Source: Salinisphaera dokdonensis (GTDB taxonomy: Bacteria > Pseudomonadota > Gammaproteobacteria > Nevskiales > Salinisphaeraceae). Taken from it: a DNA stretch of 64,000 nucleotides. This document shows, one piece after another, positions 34,169-41,927 of this stretch. Location: contig NZ_APND01000002.1 in the NCBI RefSeq assembly GCF_040361215.1, forward strand, positions 743,836-807,835, written 5' to 3'. The position numbers and the translations under genes were made by a program. The first letter of the stretch is position 1, and the number at the start of each line of letters is the position of its first letter. Below the pieces are notes generated by a model, which did not search any database, was not told the origin of the DNA, and was given only the letters and a program-made list of their open reading frames with translations.

Positions 34169-35775
34169 CCAGCGTTGTACTCGCGGGTGCTGGCGAAGGT
34201 GATCTCCGGCCAGCGTTCCTCGGTAAGCTGCAGCTTCACGCGGGTCGGCGCCAGATAGACCAGCGCGCCGCCGTGGTCTTCGGCCACGCCGTCATCCATG
34301 CGGTCGCGGAAACGCCGCATTTCGCGGTCTTCGCCGTAGATCCAGCGCGCAGTATGCACGTTGATCGGCTCGAACGTGGCCTTCACGCCGTATTCGTTCT
34401 TGAGCCGCTCGGCGACCACGTCGAACTGCAGCACGCCGACCGCGCCCAGGATCACGTCGTTGTTGTTGATCGGGCGGAACACCTGGGTCGCGCCTTCTTC
34501 ACAGAGCTGGTCGAGACCCTTGTGCAGCGCCTTGGCCTTGAGCGGGTCGCGCAGCACCACGCGTTGGAAAAGCTCCGGCGCGAAGTTGGGAATGCCAGTG
34601 AACTGCAGATCCTCGCCCTGCGAGAAGCAGTCGCCGATCGCGATGGTGCCGTGGTTGTGGATGCCGATGATATCTCCTGGCCAAGCGCTTTCGGCGGCCT
34701 CGCGCCGGTTGGCCATGAAGGTGATCGCATCGTTGACGCGGATCTCCTTGCCCGCGCGCAGATGCTGCATCTTCATGCCTTTCTCGTAATGGCCCGAGCA
34801 CACCCGCATGAAGGCGATACGGTCGCGATGCTGCGGATCCATATTCGCCTGGATCTTGAACACGAAGCCGGACAGCGGCTCCTCGTAGGGGACGACCTCG
34901 CGCTTGGTCGTGTCCCGCGGCAGCGGGGCAGGCGCCCATTCGACGAAGGCATCGAGCAGCGGGCGGATACCGAAGTTGTTCACCGCCGAGCCGAAGAACA
35001 CCGGCGTGAGCTCGCCGGCGCGATACATCTCCAGGTCGAAGCCTTCGCCGGCCTCGCGCACCAGCTCGATCTCCTCGAGCAGGTCGTCGTAAAAGATGCC
35101 GGCAATCTCTTTCAGGCGCGGATCGTCGAGCCCGTCGAGCGTGACCGTCTTGCCGCCGGCTTCGTTGTCGGAGCCCTCGTAGAGATGCACCTTGTCCTCG
35201 AGCAGGTGATAGACGCCCTTGAACTGGCTGCCCATGCCGATCGGCCAAGTGATCGGGGCACAGGTGATGCCCAGCACTTCCTCGATCTCGTCCAGCACTT
35301 CCAGCGGTGGTCGGCCTTCGCGGTCCATCTTGTTGATGAAAGTGAAGATCGGCGTGGTGCGCAGTCGACAGACTTCCATCAGCTTGATCGTGCGCGGCTC
35401 CACGCCTTTGGCGATATCGATGACCATGAGCGCGCTATCCACCGCAGTGAGCGTGCGGTAGGTGTCTTCCGAGAAGTCCTCATGGCCCGGTGTATCGAGC
35501 AGATTGACGATGCGCTCGTTGTAGGGGAACTGCATCACCGACGTGGTCACGGAAATGCCGCGCGATTGCTCCATCGCCATCCAGTCCGAGGTCGCATGGC
35601 GGCTGGCCTTGCGCCCCTTCACCGTGCCGGCGAGCTGGATCGCGCCGCCGAACAGCAGCAGCTTCTCGGTGAGCGTGGTCTTGCCCGCGTCGGGGTGCGA
35701 GATGATGGCGAAGGTCCGACGCTTGGTCGCTTCGCGCGCTGTGGGCGTGTTGTCGAGGGCGGGTGACGCACTCAT
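34165..35775 (-). CDS. prfC: Peptide chain release factor 3
   Basis: A 536-residue GTPase that recycles RF1 and RF2. G1 is SHPDAGKTTLTEKLL, G2 region RGISVTTSVMQFPY, G3 NLLDTPGHEDFSEDTYRTL, and G4 FINKMDRE. It has RF3-specific features such as GRKASRHATSDWMAMEQ and the C-terminal PINVHTARWI. Length matches the family (about 530). It is read opposite to ppx; a promoter candidate lies at 35825-35854. Confidence 0.97.
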   Translation of the reverse strand: MSASPALDNTPTAREATKRRTFAIISHPDAGKTTLTEKLLLFGGAIQLAGTVKGRKASRHATSDWMAMEQSRGISVTTSVMQFPYNERIVNLLDTPGHEDFSEDTYRTLTAVDSALMVIDIAKGVEPRTIKLMEVCRLRTTPIFTFINKMDREGRPPLEVLDEIEEVLGITCAPITWPIGMGSQFKGVYHLLEDKVHLYEGSDNEAGGKTVTLDGLDDPRLKEIAGIFYDDLLEEIELVREAGEGFDLEMYRAGELTPVFFGSAVNNFGIRPLLDAFVEWAPAPLPRDTTKREVVPYEEPLSGFVFKIQANMDPQHRDRIAFMRVCSGHYEKGMKMQHLRAGKEIRVNDAITFMANRREAAESAWPGDIIGIHNHGTIAIGDCFSQGEDLQFTGIPNFAPELFQRVVLRDPLKAKALHKGLDQLCEEGATQVFRPINNNDVILGAVGVLQFDVVAERLKNEYGVKATFEPINVHTARWIYGEDREMRRFRDRMDDGVAEDHGGALVYLAPTRVKLQLTEERWPEITFASTREYNAG

Positions 35776-35824
35776 CGATGGCTCCCGGTCGCTATAAAAG
35801 GCTGTATCGGCTGATAAAAGTAGC

Positions 35825-35854
35825 TGTATAGTGCAGCGCTATCCATAGCAACAA
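35825..35854 (-). promoter_or_regulatory. Probable prfC promoter
   Basis: On the minus strand TTGTTG (35849-35854) and TATACA (35825-35830) are separated by 18 bases, 50 bases upstream of the prfC start. Confidence 0.4.
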
Positions 35855-35863
35855 GAAATGCAA

Positions 35864-35893
35864 TTAGGAATCACGATCGCTCCTGCCTATAAT
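35864..35893 (+). promoter_or_regulatory. Promoter candidate for the C-loop small RNA
   Basis: A consensus -10 TATAAT lies at 35888-35893, with a weak -35 TTAGGA 18 bases upstream (35864-35869). The predicted start is near 35900, at the first stem of the structured RNA. It is divergent from the prfC promoter. Confidence 0.5.
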
Positions 35894-35899
35894 TCGTCT

Positions 35900-36086
35900 C
35901 GAAGCCGGCAAGGCGCAACGCCCGCCGGTCTTCGCAGAATCGGTGTTCCCCCTTCACCGGTTTTTGCGTTAACGCAGCGCGCATCCTACCCGAGCGATTG
36001 CGCTGCGATGCTGGTGCCGCTCTCCCCCTGGCGGCGCCATTCTTCAGGCCCGGATCGGCTGCCCTCCCGATCCGGGCCTTTCTTTT
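35900..36086 (+). ncRNA. Candidate structured small RNA with C-rich hairpin loops
   Basis: About 187 bases, in a 398-base gap without a convincing gene. A consensus -10 precedes it and a strong terminator ends it. Four hairpins: H1 35901-35933 (GAAGCCGGC with GCCGGTCTTC; inner GGCG/CGCC); H2 35933-35968 (CGGTG/CACCG core, loop TTCCCCCTT); H3 35973-36007 (CGCAGCGC/GCGCTGCG, 19-base loop containing CCTACCC); H4 36012-36039 (9 base pairs, loop TCTCCCCCTG). The pyrimidine loops could pair with G-rich Shine-Dalgarno sites, for example before the genes at 6941 and 15060. It does not have the closed rod shape of 6S RNA and I cannot assign a known family. No homology search was possible. Confidence 0.6.
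36046..36086 (+). terminator. Strong Rho-independent terminator of the small RNA
   Basis: A 13-base perfect stem (AGGCCCGGATCGG at 36046-36058, CCGATCCGGGCCT at 36067-36079), loop CTGCCCTC, then TTCTTTT. The minus strand has no T-tract after the stem, which fixes the RNA strand as plus. Confidence 0.92.
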
Positions 36087-36173
36087 GTCATTGATGTCTT
36101 TCGGTTCTCGGCGAATCTCGCCTGTTTGCCGCGTATTTTGCCGTACTCAAGGCCCGAAAAGCGTGCCTGGGCC

Positions 36174-36911
36174 TCAGTGCCGCTGGCTCGAGCTCTTCTG
36201 CCAGACGCGAATACGTGCGATGACCTCAGCGATATAGAGCGCCAAGAACAACGCAAACATCAGCTCCTTGACCTCGCCTGCATCGATGTCGAATGGGAAG
36301 GGAACGTCGCCAAAGACAGCCTCGAAAATCTTCTCCGGTACAGAGGACAACGGCGCAATGAAGCCGATCGCGACACAGGCGATACCCGGCATGATCCAGT
36401 AACGGAAACTGCCCGGAGCGTAGGCCGTGCCGCGGACACGCCGTACCAAGGGCAGGATCGCGCCGCCGATGAGCATGCCGACGGTCATCAGGTTGCGTGG
36501 CAGCTGGTCCAGCAACGATCCGGCGAGCGCATTCGAATTATGCAGGTTGGTCTCGGCCTGGTTATTGAGTGCACGCCACTCCTCGGGTGTCGCCCAGCCA
36601 AACCAGTGCTGCCCCCAGCTGGCTTCTTCACCGCCGAAATACAGGCATCCCAGGGCGAATATCGCGAAGAACACGGTCAGCGCGCGATCTCCCTGACGCC
36701 AGGCCCAGCGGGTCACATACAGGCCGGCGACGAGTGAGAGAGCCAGCAGTGCCACGGTCGCGGTTTCAGTCACGCCGGATTCATGGCGGAACCATGTGTC
36801 GTAAACCGGATTGCTGAAGACTGCGCGGGCGACGTAGTGGCCGAAATAGACCACCACGGGAACCGCCAGCCAGAGCCAGCGGGGCAGGAGCGTTGCGTTC
36901 GAATTGTTCAT
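36174..36911 (-). CDS. Multi-pass membrane protein of unknown function
   Basis: A 245-residue inner-membrane protein with about six hydrophobic segments (near residues 12-30, 50-67, 77-92, 140-157, 171-190, 215-233). The conserved-looking segment GGEEASWGQHWFGW followed by TPEEW and QAETNLHN lies between helices 3 and 4; Glu/Trp/His residues there suggest a functional site. I recall this EExSWGQ pattern in an unnamed family of bacterial membrane proteins, but no function. It is downstream of acyP on the same strand (51-base gap). Confidence 0.8.
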   Translation of the reverse strand: MNNSNATLLPRWLWLAVPVVVYFGHYVARAVFSNPVYDTWFRHESGVTETATVALLALSLVAGLYVTRWAWRQGDRALTVFFAIFALGCLYFGGEEASWGQHWFGWATPEEWRALNNQAETNLHNSNALAGSLLDQLPRNLMTVGMLIGGAILPLVRRVRGTAYAPGSFRYWIMPGIACVAIGFIAPLSSVPEKIFEAVFGDVPFPFDIDAGEVKELMFALFLALYIAEVIARIRVWQKSSSQRH

Positions 36912-36962
36912 GGGCGTAGAAGATTAAGACGTTGTGCCGGCACCCCGCGTGTCGCGTCGGGG

Positions 36963-37235
36963 TCAGCGTACGGTAAACGGTTGGGGCAGGTTGTCGGCGT
37001 CGGTGGGCTGTTCGTCGACTGAGTCGACGCGTGCGGCCGGCGAGCCTTGTTCGAGCCAGCGGTTCAAGGCGGCCACCGCATCGCGATCGCCGCCCGCGAC
37101 GGCCTCGACACGACCGTCCGACAGGTTGCGCACCCAGCCGGCGAGCGCGAGTTCGCGCGCCTTGTCCTGGGTCGCGGCGCGAAAGCCGACGCCTTGCACG
37201 CGGCCGCTAACGATGAACTGTCGGGTATGCTGCAT
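36963..37235 (-). CDS. acyP: Acylphosphatase
   Basis: A 90-residue cytosolic enzyme that hydrolyses acyl phosphates. The phosphate-binding loop VSGRVQGVGFRAAT (Arg about residue 19) and the catalytic Asn in GWVRNLSDGRVE (about residue 37) are intact, and length is typical. It is divergent from the unknown gene at 37295. Confidence 0.95.
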   Translation of the reverse strand: MQHTRQFIVSGRVQGVGFRAATQDKARELALAGWVRNLSDGRVEAVAGGDRDAVAALNRWLEQGSPAARVDSVDEQPTDADNLPQPFTVR

Positions 37236-37294
37236 GGGAGTATCCGCTAACGCACATTATAATCGTTCCATCACTAGATGGCGCAGGTTGGCCC

Positions 37295-37966
37295 ATGTTC
37301 AACACCATTCGTCGACGAGTGCGTCGGCTGGCCGGGCGGGACGAGTCCATGGCCCGGGCCCATGACGCCACGATCCAGTTTCGGGTGCCCAATCCCTACG
37401 GCGGTCGGCCCTGGCTGACGGCCACTGTCGCGTTGAGTAGCACGCCCCATGGCTACGGCGAAACAGTGCGCGTACGTGCCCATATGGACGGCGCGCTCAA
37501 GCTGCCGGTTCCCGGCGCAGAGCGCGAGCGCCTCGCGCATGACCGCGACGGGGGCGGGGGCCTGGTGCGCTATGGTCGCGATGCCGCTGCAGCCCTTGCG
37601 CGCGGCGTCGTGGAGCGCTTGCCGGCTCGGCATCTGGAGTCGATCGCGGCGCGTCGCTGGCGCAGCTGGGTGGACATCCAGATGAGCACTTCGCCGTTGG
37701 ACGGTGGCGCCGACGCGCTAATGCCCGAGCCGCTGCGCGGCATGTATGGCGGCGGGCTGCCCCGTGCCGGTACAGGCGAGCCACGTATCGGCGTCTGGTC
37801 GGGGCCTGCCGGCGGGCCGGCAGGGGGCGTTGCCCAGCTGGCGATGCTTCAGCTCGACGAGCGCGACATCGGTCGCGACCGACAGAAGAGCGGCACGGGC
37901 TTCAATCTCAACGCCAGCATCGCCCAGGTGATGGAGCCGACGCTGCCCTATGGCGACGGCGATTGA
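37295..37966 (+). CDS. Protein of unknown function
   Basis: A 223-residue soluble protein without signal peptide or membrane helix. It is rich in Arg and Gly, with segments VRVRAHMDGALKLPVPGAER and GFNLNASIAQVMEPTLPYGDGD at the end. Codon use looks like its neighbours, and a TATAAT (37258-37263) lies upstream, so it is probably a real gene. I do not recognise a family. Next gene downstream encodes a cytochrome c, 91 bases away. Confidence 0.65.
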   Translation: MFNTIRRRVRRLAGRDESMARAHDATIQFRVPNPYGGRPWLTATVALSSTPHGYGETVRVRAHMDGALKLPVPGAERERLAHDRDGGGGLVRYGRDAAAALARGVVERLPARHLESIAARRWRSWVDIQMSTSPLDGGADALMPEPLRGMYGGGLPRAGTGEPRIGVWSGPAGGPAGGVAQLAMLQLDERDIGRDRQKSGTGFNLNASIAQVMEPTLPYGDGD

Positions 37967-38057
37967 AACCGATCGTGCGAATTGACTCATGGGCGGTTTT
38001 ACAAGAGCATATCGCTGCGCCGCGCTTCATGGCGCGTGCTGTTACCGGGAGAATTTG

Positions 38058-38408
38058 ATGATGCAGAGTTGGCGTAAGGCCCTGTTGGCCTTGATCTGTT
38101 GCGCCTTCGCGAGCGCTCCAGCGTTCGCCCAGTCCGAGGACAACGCTGATGCACCGGGGGATGCCGCTGCCGGCAAGGAGCGCTTCTATACCTGCGTGGG
38201 CTGCCACGGTATTCCGGGTTACAGCAACGCGTATCCGACTTACCATGTGCCCAGGATCGCCGGTCAGAACGCGACTTATGTCGTGGCCGCGCTCAAGGCC
38301 TATCGCGACGGCGCACGCAAGCACTCGACCATGCACGCACAGGCATCGAGTCTGAGTGATCAGGACATCAAGGACATTGCGGCCTACCTGTCGCAACTGA
38401 AGCCGTAA
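38058..38408 (+). CDS. Class I cytochrome c, periplasmic
   Basis: A 116-residue exported monohaem cytochrome c. The signal peptide ends SAPAFAQ (about residue 23). Haem is bound at CVGCH (about residues 49-53), with a likely Met ligand in the C-terminal part (HSTMHAQASSLSDQDIKDIAAYL), the class I fold of c4/c5 half-domains. A GGGAGA site precedes ATGATG. The second cytochrome starts 17 bases downstream. Confidence 0.9.
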   Translation: MMQSWRKALLALICCAFASAPAFAQSEDNADAPGDAAAGKERFYTCVGCHGIPGYSNAYPTYHVPRIAGQNATYVVAALKAYRDGARKHSTMHAQASSLSDQDIKDIAAYLSQLKP

Positions 38409-38425
38409 TGGCGGGGCGAGCAACG

Positions 38426-38791
38426 ATGACGCATGCATTCACGCGTGGACTGATCTGCCTGGCGCTGTGCGGTTTTGCCGGTGCGAGCATCTCGGCCGAG
38501 TCCGGCCACGGTGAGGACAAGCCGGCCGACAGTGACTGGGTGTCCCAAACCACCCAGACCTGCGCCAGCTGTCATGGCAAGAAGGGCGTGGCCCAGACCG
38601 AAAACTTCCCGACTCTGGCGGGGCAGTATCAGGACTACCTGCTGCACAGCCTCAAGGCGTATCGCGACGGCGAGCGCAAGAACGGCATCATGGCCGGCCA
38701 GGTTCAGGGCATGACCGACGACCAGTTCAAGGCGTTGGCTCGTTATTACAGCAAGCAGGAAAGCCCGCTGCACACGCCAAGCCTCGACTAG
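38426..38791 (+). CDS. Class I cytochrome c, periplasmic
   Basis: A 121-residue exported cytochrome c, similar in plan to the upstream one: signal peptide (about 1-24), haem motif CASCH (about 49-53), a LKAYRDGERKNGIMAGQV segment with the likely axial Met, and a QFKALARYYS ending helix. Together the two proteins resemble the two halves of a dihaem c4 encoded separately. The ATG at 38426 has GGCGGGG upstream; ATG 38408 overlapping the previous stop is an alternative. Confidence 0.9.
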   Translation: MTHAFTRGLICLALCGFAGASISAESGHGEDKPADSDWVSQTTQTCASCHGKKGVAQTENFPTLAGQYQDYLLHSLKAYRDGERKNGIMAGQVQGMTDDQFKALARYYSKQESPLHTPSLD

Positions 38792-38833
38792 GTTTACAAG
38801 GGCCGGGCGGCTGCGCTTTTCAAGGATTAGACG

Positions 38834-39019
38834 ATGTCCAACTTTGCGGTTTACATGATCGGCATCATCATCGTGGCGGGCGCGCTCGCCTACGGTGCCT
38901 ATGCGCTCAGCGTTCCGCCGGTGTGGATCGGTGTTGGCGCGGCCATCATCCTCGGCTTCGGCCTCATGGGCGCAGTGAAAAAGACTCGCGGCCCGTCGGG
39001 CGGCCCGCCCCGCCGCTAG
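38834..39019 (+). CDS. Small two-helix membrane protein
   Basis: A 61-residue protein with two membrane helices (about 4-26 and 29-48) and a basic, Gly/Pro/Arg tail (KKTRGPSGGPPRR), which should place both ends in the cytoplasm. AAGGA precedes the ATG, and it follows the cytochrome genes by 42 bases. Function unknown; it may be an accessory of a respiratory complex. Confidence 0.7.
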   Translation: MSNFAVYMIGIIIVAGALAYGAYALSVPPVWIGVGAAIILGFGLMGAVKKTRGPSGGPPRR

Positions 39020-39050
39020 ACCGGCCCACCTCGCGCTGGGGCGCGATGCG

Positions 39051-39872
39051 TCAGTCGCTGCGGTACCCTAGCCGTGCGAGCAGGCCGTCGAACTCGTCGA
39101 GATCATGAAAGGCGATACGTAGCTCGCCGCGCCGGCGATCGGCGTCGTAGTCGATCTTGACCGTGTTGCCGACCAGATCGGCCAGCTGATTTTCCAGTTC
39201 CGCCATGCCGTGGTCGGTGGTCGACTGCGACGACGTGTCGCCTGTTTCCAGGCGCCTGACCGCGGTTTCCAACTGGCGCACGCTCATCCGGCGCGTCGCC
39301 GCCAGTCGCGCCAGCTCGATCTGATGGGTCGGGGCCAGTCCGGCCAACACCTTGGCATGGCCCAGATTAAGTTCGGCGGCTTCCAACCGCGCCTGTACCG
39401 GCGCGGCGAGCTGGCGCAAACGCAGGTAATTGGTCACGTATACCCGTGACTTGCCGATCCGCCGGGCCACCGCGTCGTGGGTTAGGCCGTGCTCCTCGCA
39501 CAGCCGCGCGAGGCCGTGGGCGGTGTCCATCACTCCCAGCGATTCGCGCTGCAGGTTCTCGATCAGCCCGAGAACGGCTGCCTCGGCCGCCCCGAGATCG
39601 TTGCGCACGATCGCGGGCAATTCCGCCAGGCTCGCGCGCTGGGCGGCCCGCCAGCGGCGCTCGCCGGCCAGCAGTTGGTAGCCGGTCTCGGCGTCGCCGC
39701 GTACCACCACCGGCTGGATGATGCCGGAGGTCTCGATCGAGGCTGCGAGCTCGGCGAGGCCGGCCTCGTCGAACGCGGTACGGGCCTGGCTGGGGCCGGG
39801 GCGAATCAGCTCGATGGCGAGCGAGACGACGCGCTGGCCGGGCTGGTCGACAACAGTGGAATCATTGGGCAT
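39051..39872 (-). CDS. ParB/RepB/Spo0J family partition protein (no adjacent parA)
   Basis: A 273-residue CTPase-type DNA-binding protein. The N-terminal domain has box I, LLAGERRWRAAQRA (Arg patch 70-76), and box II, IENLQRESLGVMDTA, where the usual Glu-Asp after LQRE is Ser. A helix-turn-helix follows (DAVARRIGKSRVYVTNYLRL, about 133-152) and a C-terminal dimer-like domain. No parA, gidB or mnmG is near, so it may be an orphan paralogue rather than the chromosomal ParB. No parS sequence was recognised in the window. Confidence 0.88.
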   Translation of the reverse strand: MPNDSTVVDQPGQRVVSLAIELIRPGPSQARTAFDEAGLAELAASIETSGIIQPVVVRGDAETGYQLLAGERRWRAAQRASLAELPAIVRNDLGAAEAAVLGLIENLQRESLGVMDTAHGLARLCEEHGLTHDAVARRIGKSRVYVTNYLRLRQLAAPVQARLEAAELNLGHAKVLAGLAPTHQIELARLAATRRMSVRQLETAVRRLETGDTSSQSTTDHGMAELENQLADLVGNTVKIDYDADRRRGELRIAFHDLDEFDGLLARLGYRSD

Positions 39873-39995
39873 CGGGGGCCTGCAGGGTGCTAGGCAGCGC
39901 GATCTGCGTGCTAAGCTCGATGGTCACAGGCTGCAGTGTAAAACCAAAGGCGCGTCCTTCCCCAGCGCGGAGCGACGTACCGTTCGAGGAGTCCT

Positions 39996-40814
39996 ATGCG
40001 CACCCGGCAGTTTCTCAAGCCGCGTACCGTGGGTCGCGATGTCGACCGGCTCGTCGACGGCCTTCCCATGCACAACATCGGCAGCCAGGGCTATGACCCC
40101 TGGGGGCTCAATCCGGATACCGCGAAGATCACCTTCACCGCGGTGCGTTGGCTGTATGAGAACTATTTCCGCGTTCAGGCCAGGGGCCTGGAGCATATCC
40201 CTGGTGATGGCCGGCTGTTGATCATCGGCAATCACAGCGGCCAGCTTCCCATGGACGGGGTGATGGTCAGCTTTTCGGTGGCCAACAAGGAAGAGGACGC
40301 GCGTCTGCCGCGTTCCATGATCGAGCGCTGGTTTCCGTCGGTGCCTTTTCTGGGCAACTGGATGAATTCGGTCGGCGGGGTGATCGGCGATCCGAAGAAC
40401 TGCGCCAAGATGCTCGAGCGTGAAGAGGCCATCGTGGTGTTTCCCGAGGGCATCCGTGGCTCGGGCAAGCCGTACCGGCTGCGCTACCAGCTGCAGCGTT
40501 TCGGCCATGGCTTCATGCATCTCGCCATGGAGCACAACACGCCGATCGTGCCGGTGGGCGTGGTCGGCTGCGAAGAAACGATGCCCTCGCTGGTCAATAT
40601 CAAGCCGCTCGCGCGGATGCTGGGCATGCCGTATTTCCCGCTGGCGCCACTGGTGCCGTTGCCGGCCCGGGTTTTCCTGAACTTCGGCAAACCCATGCAC
40701 TTCGCCAACGATGCGCGTAACGAGCGTGATGTCGAATGGCGTGTCGAGGAGGTCAAGGACGCCATCCGTGATCTGATCGATACCGGCATCGCCCAGCGCA
40801 AGAGTATTTTTTGA
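39996..40814 (+). CDS. PlsC-like lysophospholipid acyltransferase
   Basis: A 272-residue acyltransferase. The catalytic HX4D motif is NHSGQLPMD (about residues 77-85), and FPEGIRGSGK (about 149-158) is the glycerol-phosphate-binding block. PVGVVGCEE is family-like. It lacks strong membrane helices, so it is probably peripheral on the inner membrane. It should acylate lysophospholipid or a related acceptor. The stop overlaps the start of the SDR gene (TGATG). Confidence 0.88.
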   Translation: MRTRQFLKPRTVGRDVDRLVDGLPMHNIGSQGYDPWGLNPDTAKITFTAVRWLYENYFRVQARGLEHIPGDGRLLIIGNHSGQLPMDGVMVSFSVANKEEDARLPRSMIERWFPSVPFLGNWMNSVGGVIGDPKNCAKMLEREEAIVVFPEGIRGSGKPYRLRYQLQRFGHGFMHLAMEHNTPIVPVGVVGCEETMPSLVNIKPLARMLGMPYFPLAPLVPLPARVFLNFGKPMHFANDARNERDVEWRVEEVKDAIRDLIDTGIAQRKSIF

Positions 40815-41893
40815 TGACCGAGTCGACCGAGAACAAGAACGACATCGACCCGACGGCCGCCGCAACCGAAGACAACGCCACGCCGCGACGCAAGACGCCG
40901 GCCCGGCGCGCGCCCACACGCAACCGGCGCAGCGCCACCCGCAAGGCGGAAGGTATCGGGACCGGTACGCGTGGCAAGGTGCTTGTCACCGGCGCGGCTG
41001 GCGCGTTGGCGCAGCATGTGATCGCCCTGCTCAAGGAGCATTACGAGGTTGTCGGCGTCGAGTTCCGCGGCCTGCAGACCGATTATCCAGACACCGTCGA
41101 CTACGTCGTGGATTTCAACACCCGGCCGTTCGAGGATGTGTTCCGCGAACACGGGTTCATGGGCATCATCCATCTCGGGCGTATTCGTTTCACGCAGTCG
41201 ACACGCAACCGGCGCTATTCAGCCAACGTGGTCGGCACCGCGCGGCTTTTGCGCCTGGCACGCAAATACGGTGTGGAACAGGTGATCGCGCTATCGACGT
41301 ATCACGTCTATGGCGCCGACGCGCGCAACCCCTCGCTCATCGACGAGGAGTACCCGATGCGCGCGGCCAATCTCATGCCCGAGATCGTGGATGCGGTAGA
41401 ACTGGAAAATCTGTTCAACATCCATCTCTACAAGCATCCGGAACTCAATATCGCGATCCTGCGGCCGTGCAATATCGCCGGGCCGGGCATCAATAACGAG
41501 ATCAGCCGGATGCTGTCGCAGTCGGTCGCGCCCTGCCTGTTCGGTTTCTCGCCGCTGATGCAGTTCATCCATGTCGAGGACATGGCCGCGGCCGTGGTGC
41601 GGTCATTCGAGCGTAACCGTCCGGGCGTATACAATGTCGCGCCTGACGATTACGTGGCATATCAGGATGCGCTGCAGCGCTCGGGATGCCGGCGGTTGTT
41701 CCTGCCTTCGGTGCCGCCGTCGCTCGCGCGCCGATCGGTACGGGCACTGGGCCGCTACGCGCCCCCGGACTATCTGATCGATTTCTTCAAGTATGCAGTG
41801 ATCATCGATGGCGGGCTGTTCGCGCGTACTTTCGACTTCAAGCCGCAACATTCGTTGACCGAGCTGTTCGCCCATTACCGTGGCGGCAAGTAG
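40814..41893 (+). CDS. NAD-dependent epimerase/dehydratase-like SDR protein
   Basis: A 359-residue extended SDR protein with a 55-residue basic, Thr/Arg-rich leader. The NAD motif is VLVTGAAGALAQHV (about residues 57-70). STYHVYGADARNP matches the catalytic Ser/Thr strand. The usual YxxxK is not present: the corresponding stretch reads EIVDAVELEN, so catalysis by the normal mechanism is doubtful. It is coupled to the PlsC-like acyltransferase, as in other gammaproteobacteria, which suggests a role in a lipid or envelope pathway. Confidence 0.8.
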   Translation: MTESTENKNDIDPTAAATEDNATPRRKTPARRAPTRNRRSATRKAEGIGTGTRGKVLVTGAAGALAQHVIALLKEHYEVVGVEFRGLQTDYPDTVDYVVDFNTRPFEDVFREHGFMGIIHLGRIRFTQSTRNRRYSANVVGTARLLRLARKYGVEQVIALSTYHVYGADARNPSLIDEEYPMRAANLMPEIVDAVELENLFNIHLYKHPELNIAILRPCNIAGPGINNEISRMLSQSVAPCLFGFSPLMQFIHVEDMAAAVVRSFERNRPGVYNVAPDDYVAYQDALQRSGCRRLFLPSVPPSLARRSVRALGRYAPPDYLIDFFKYAVIIDGGLFARTFDFKPQHSLTELFAHYRGGK

Positions 41894-41927
41894 GCGCCGG
41901 CGGCGTATTCATACCTCGAGGATGACC

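Noticed and set aside
35900..36086. 6S RNA as identity of the small RNA
   Set aside because: Its 5' and 3' ends do not pair into the closed rod with central bubble; instead there are separate hairpins.
35858..36094. A 78-codon open frame across the small RNA region
   Set aside because: It has no ribosome site, its composition is unlike neighbours and it runs through the hairpins and terminator.
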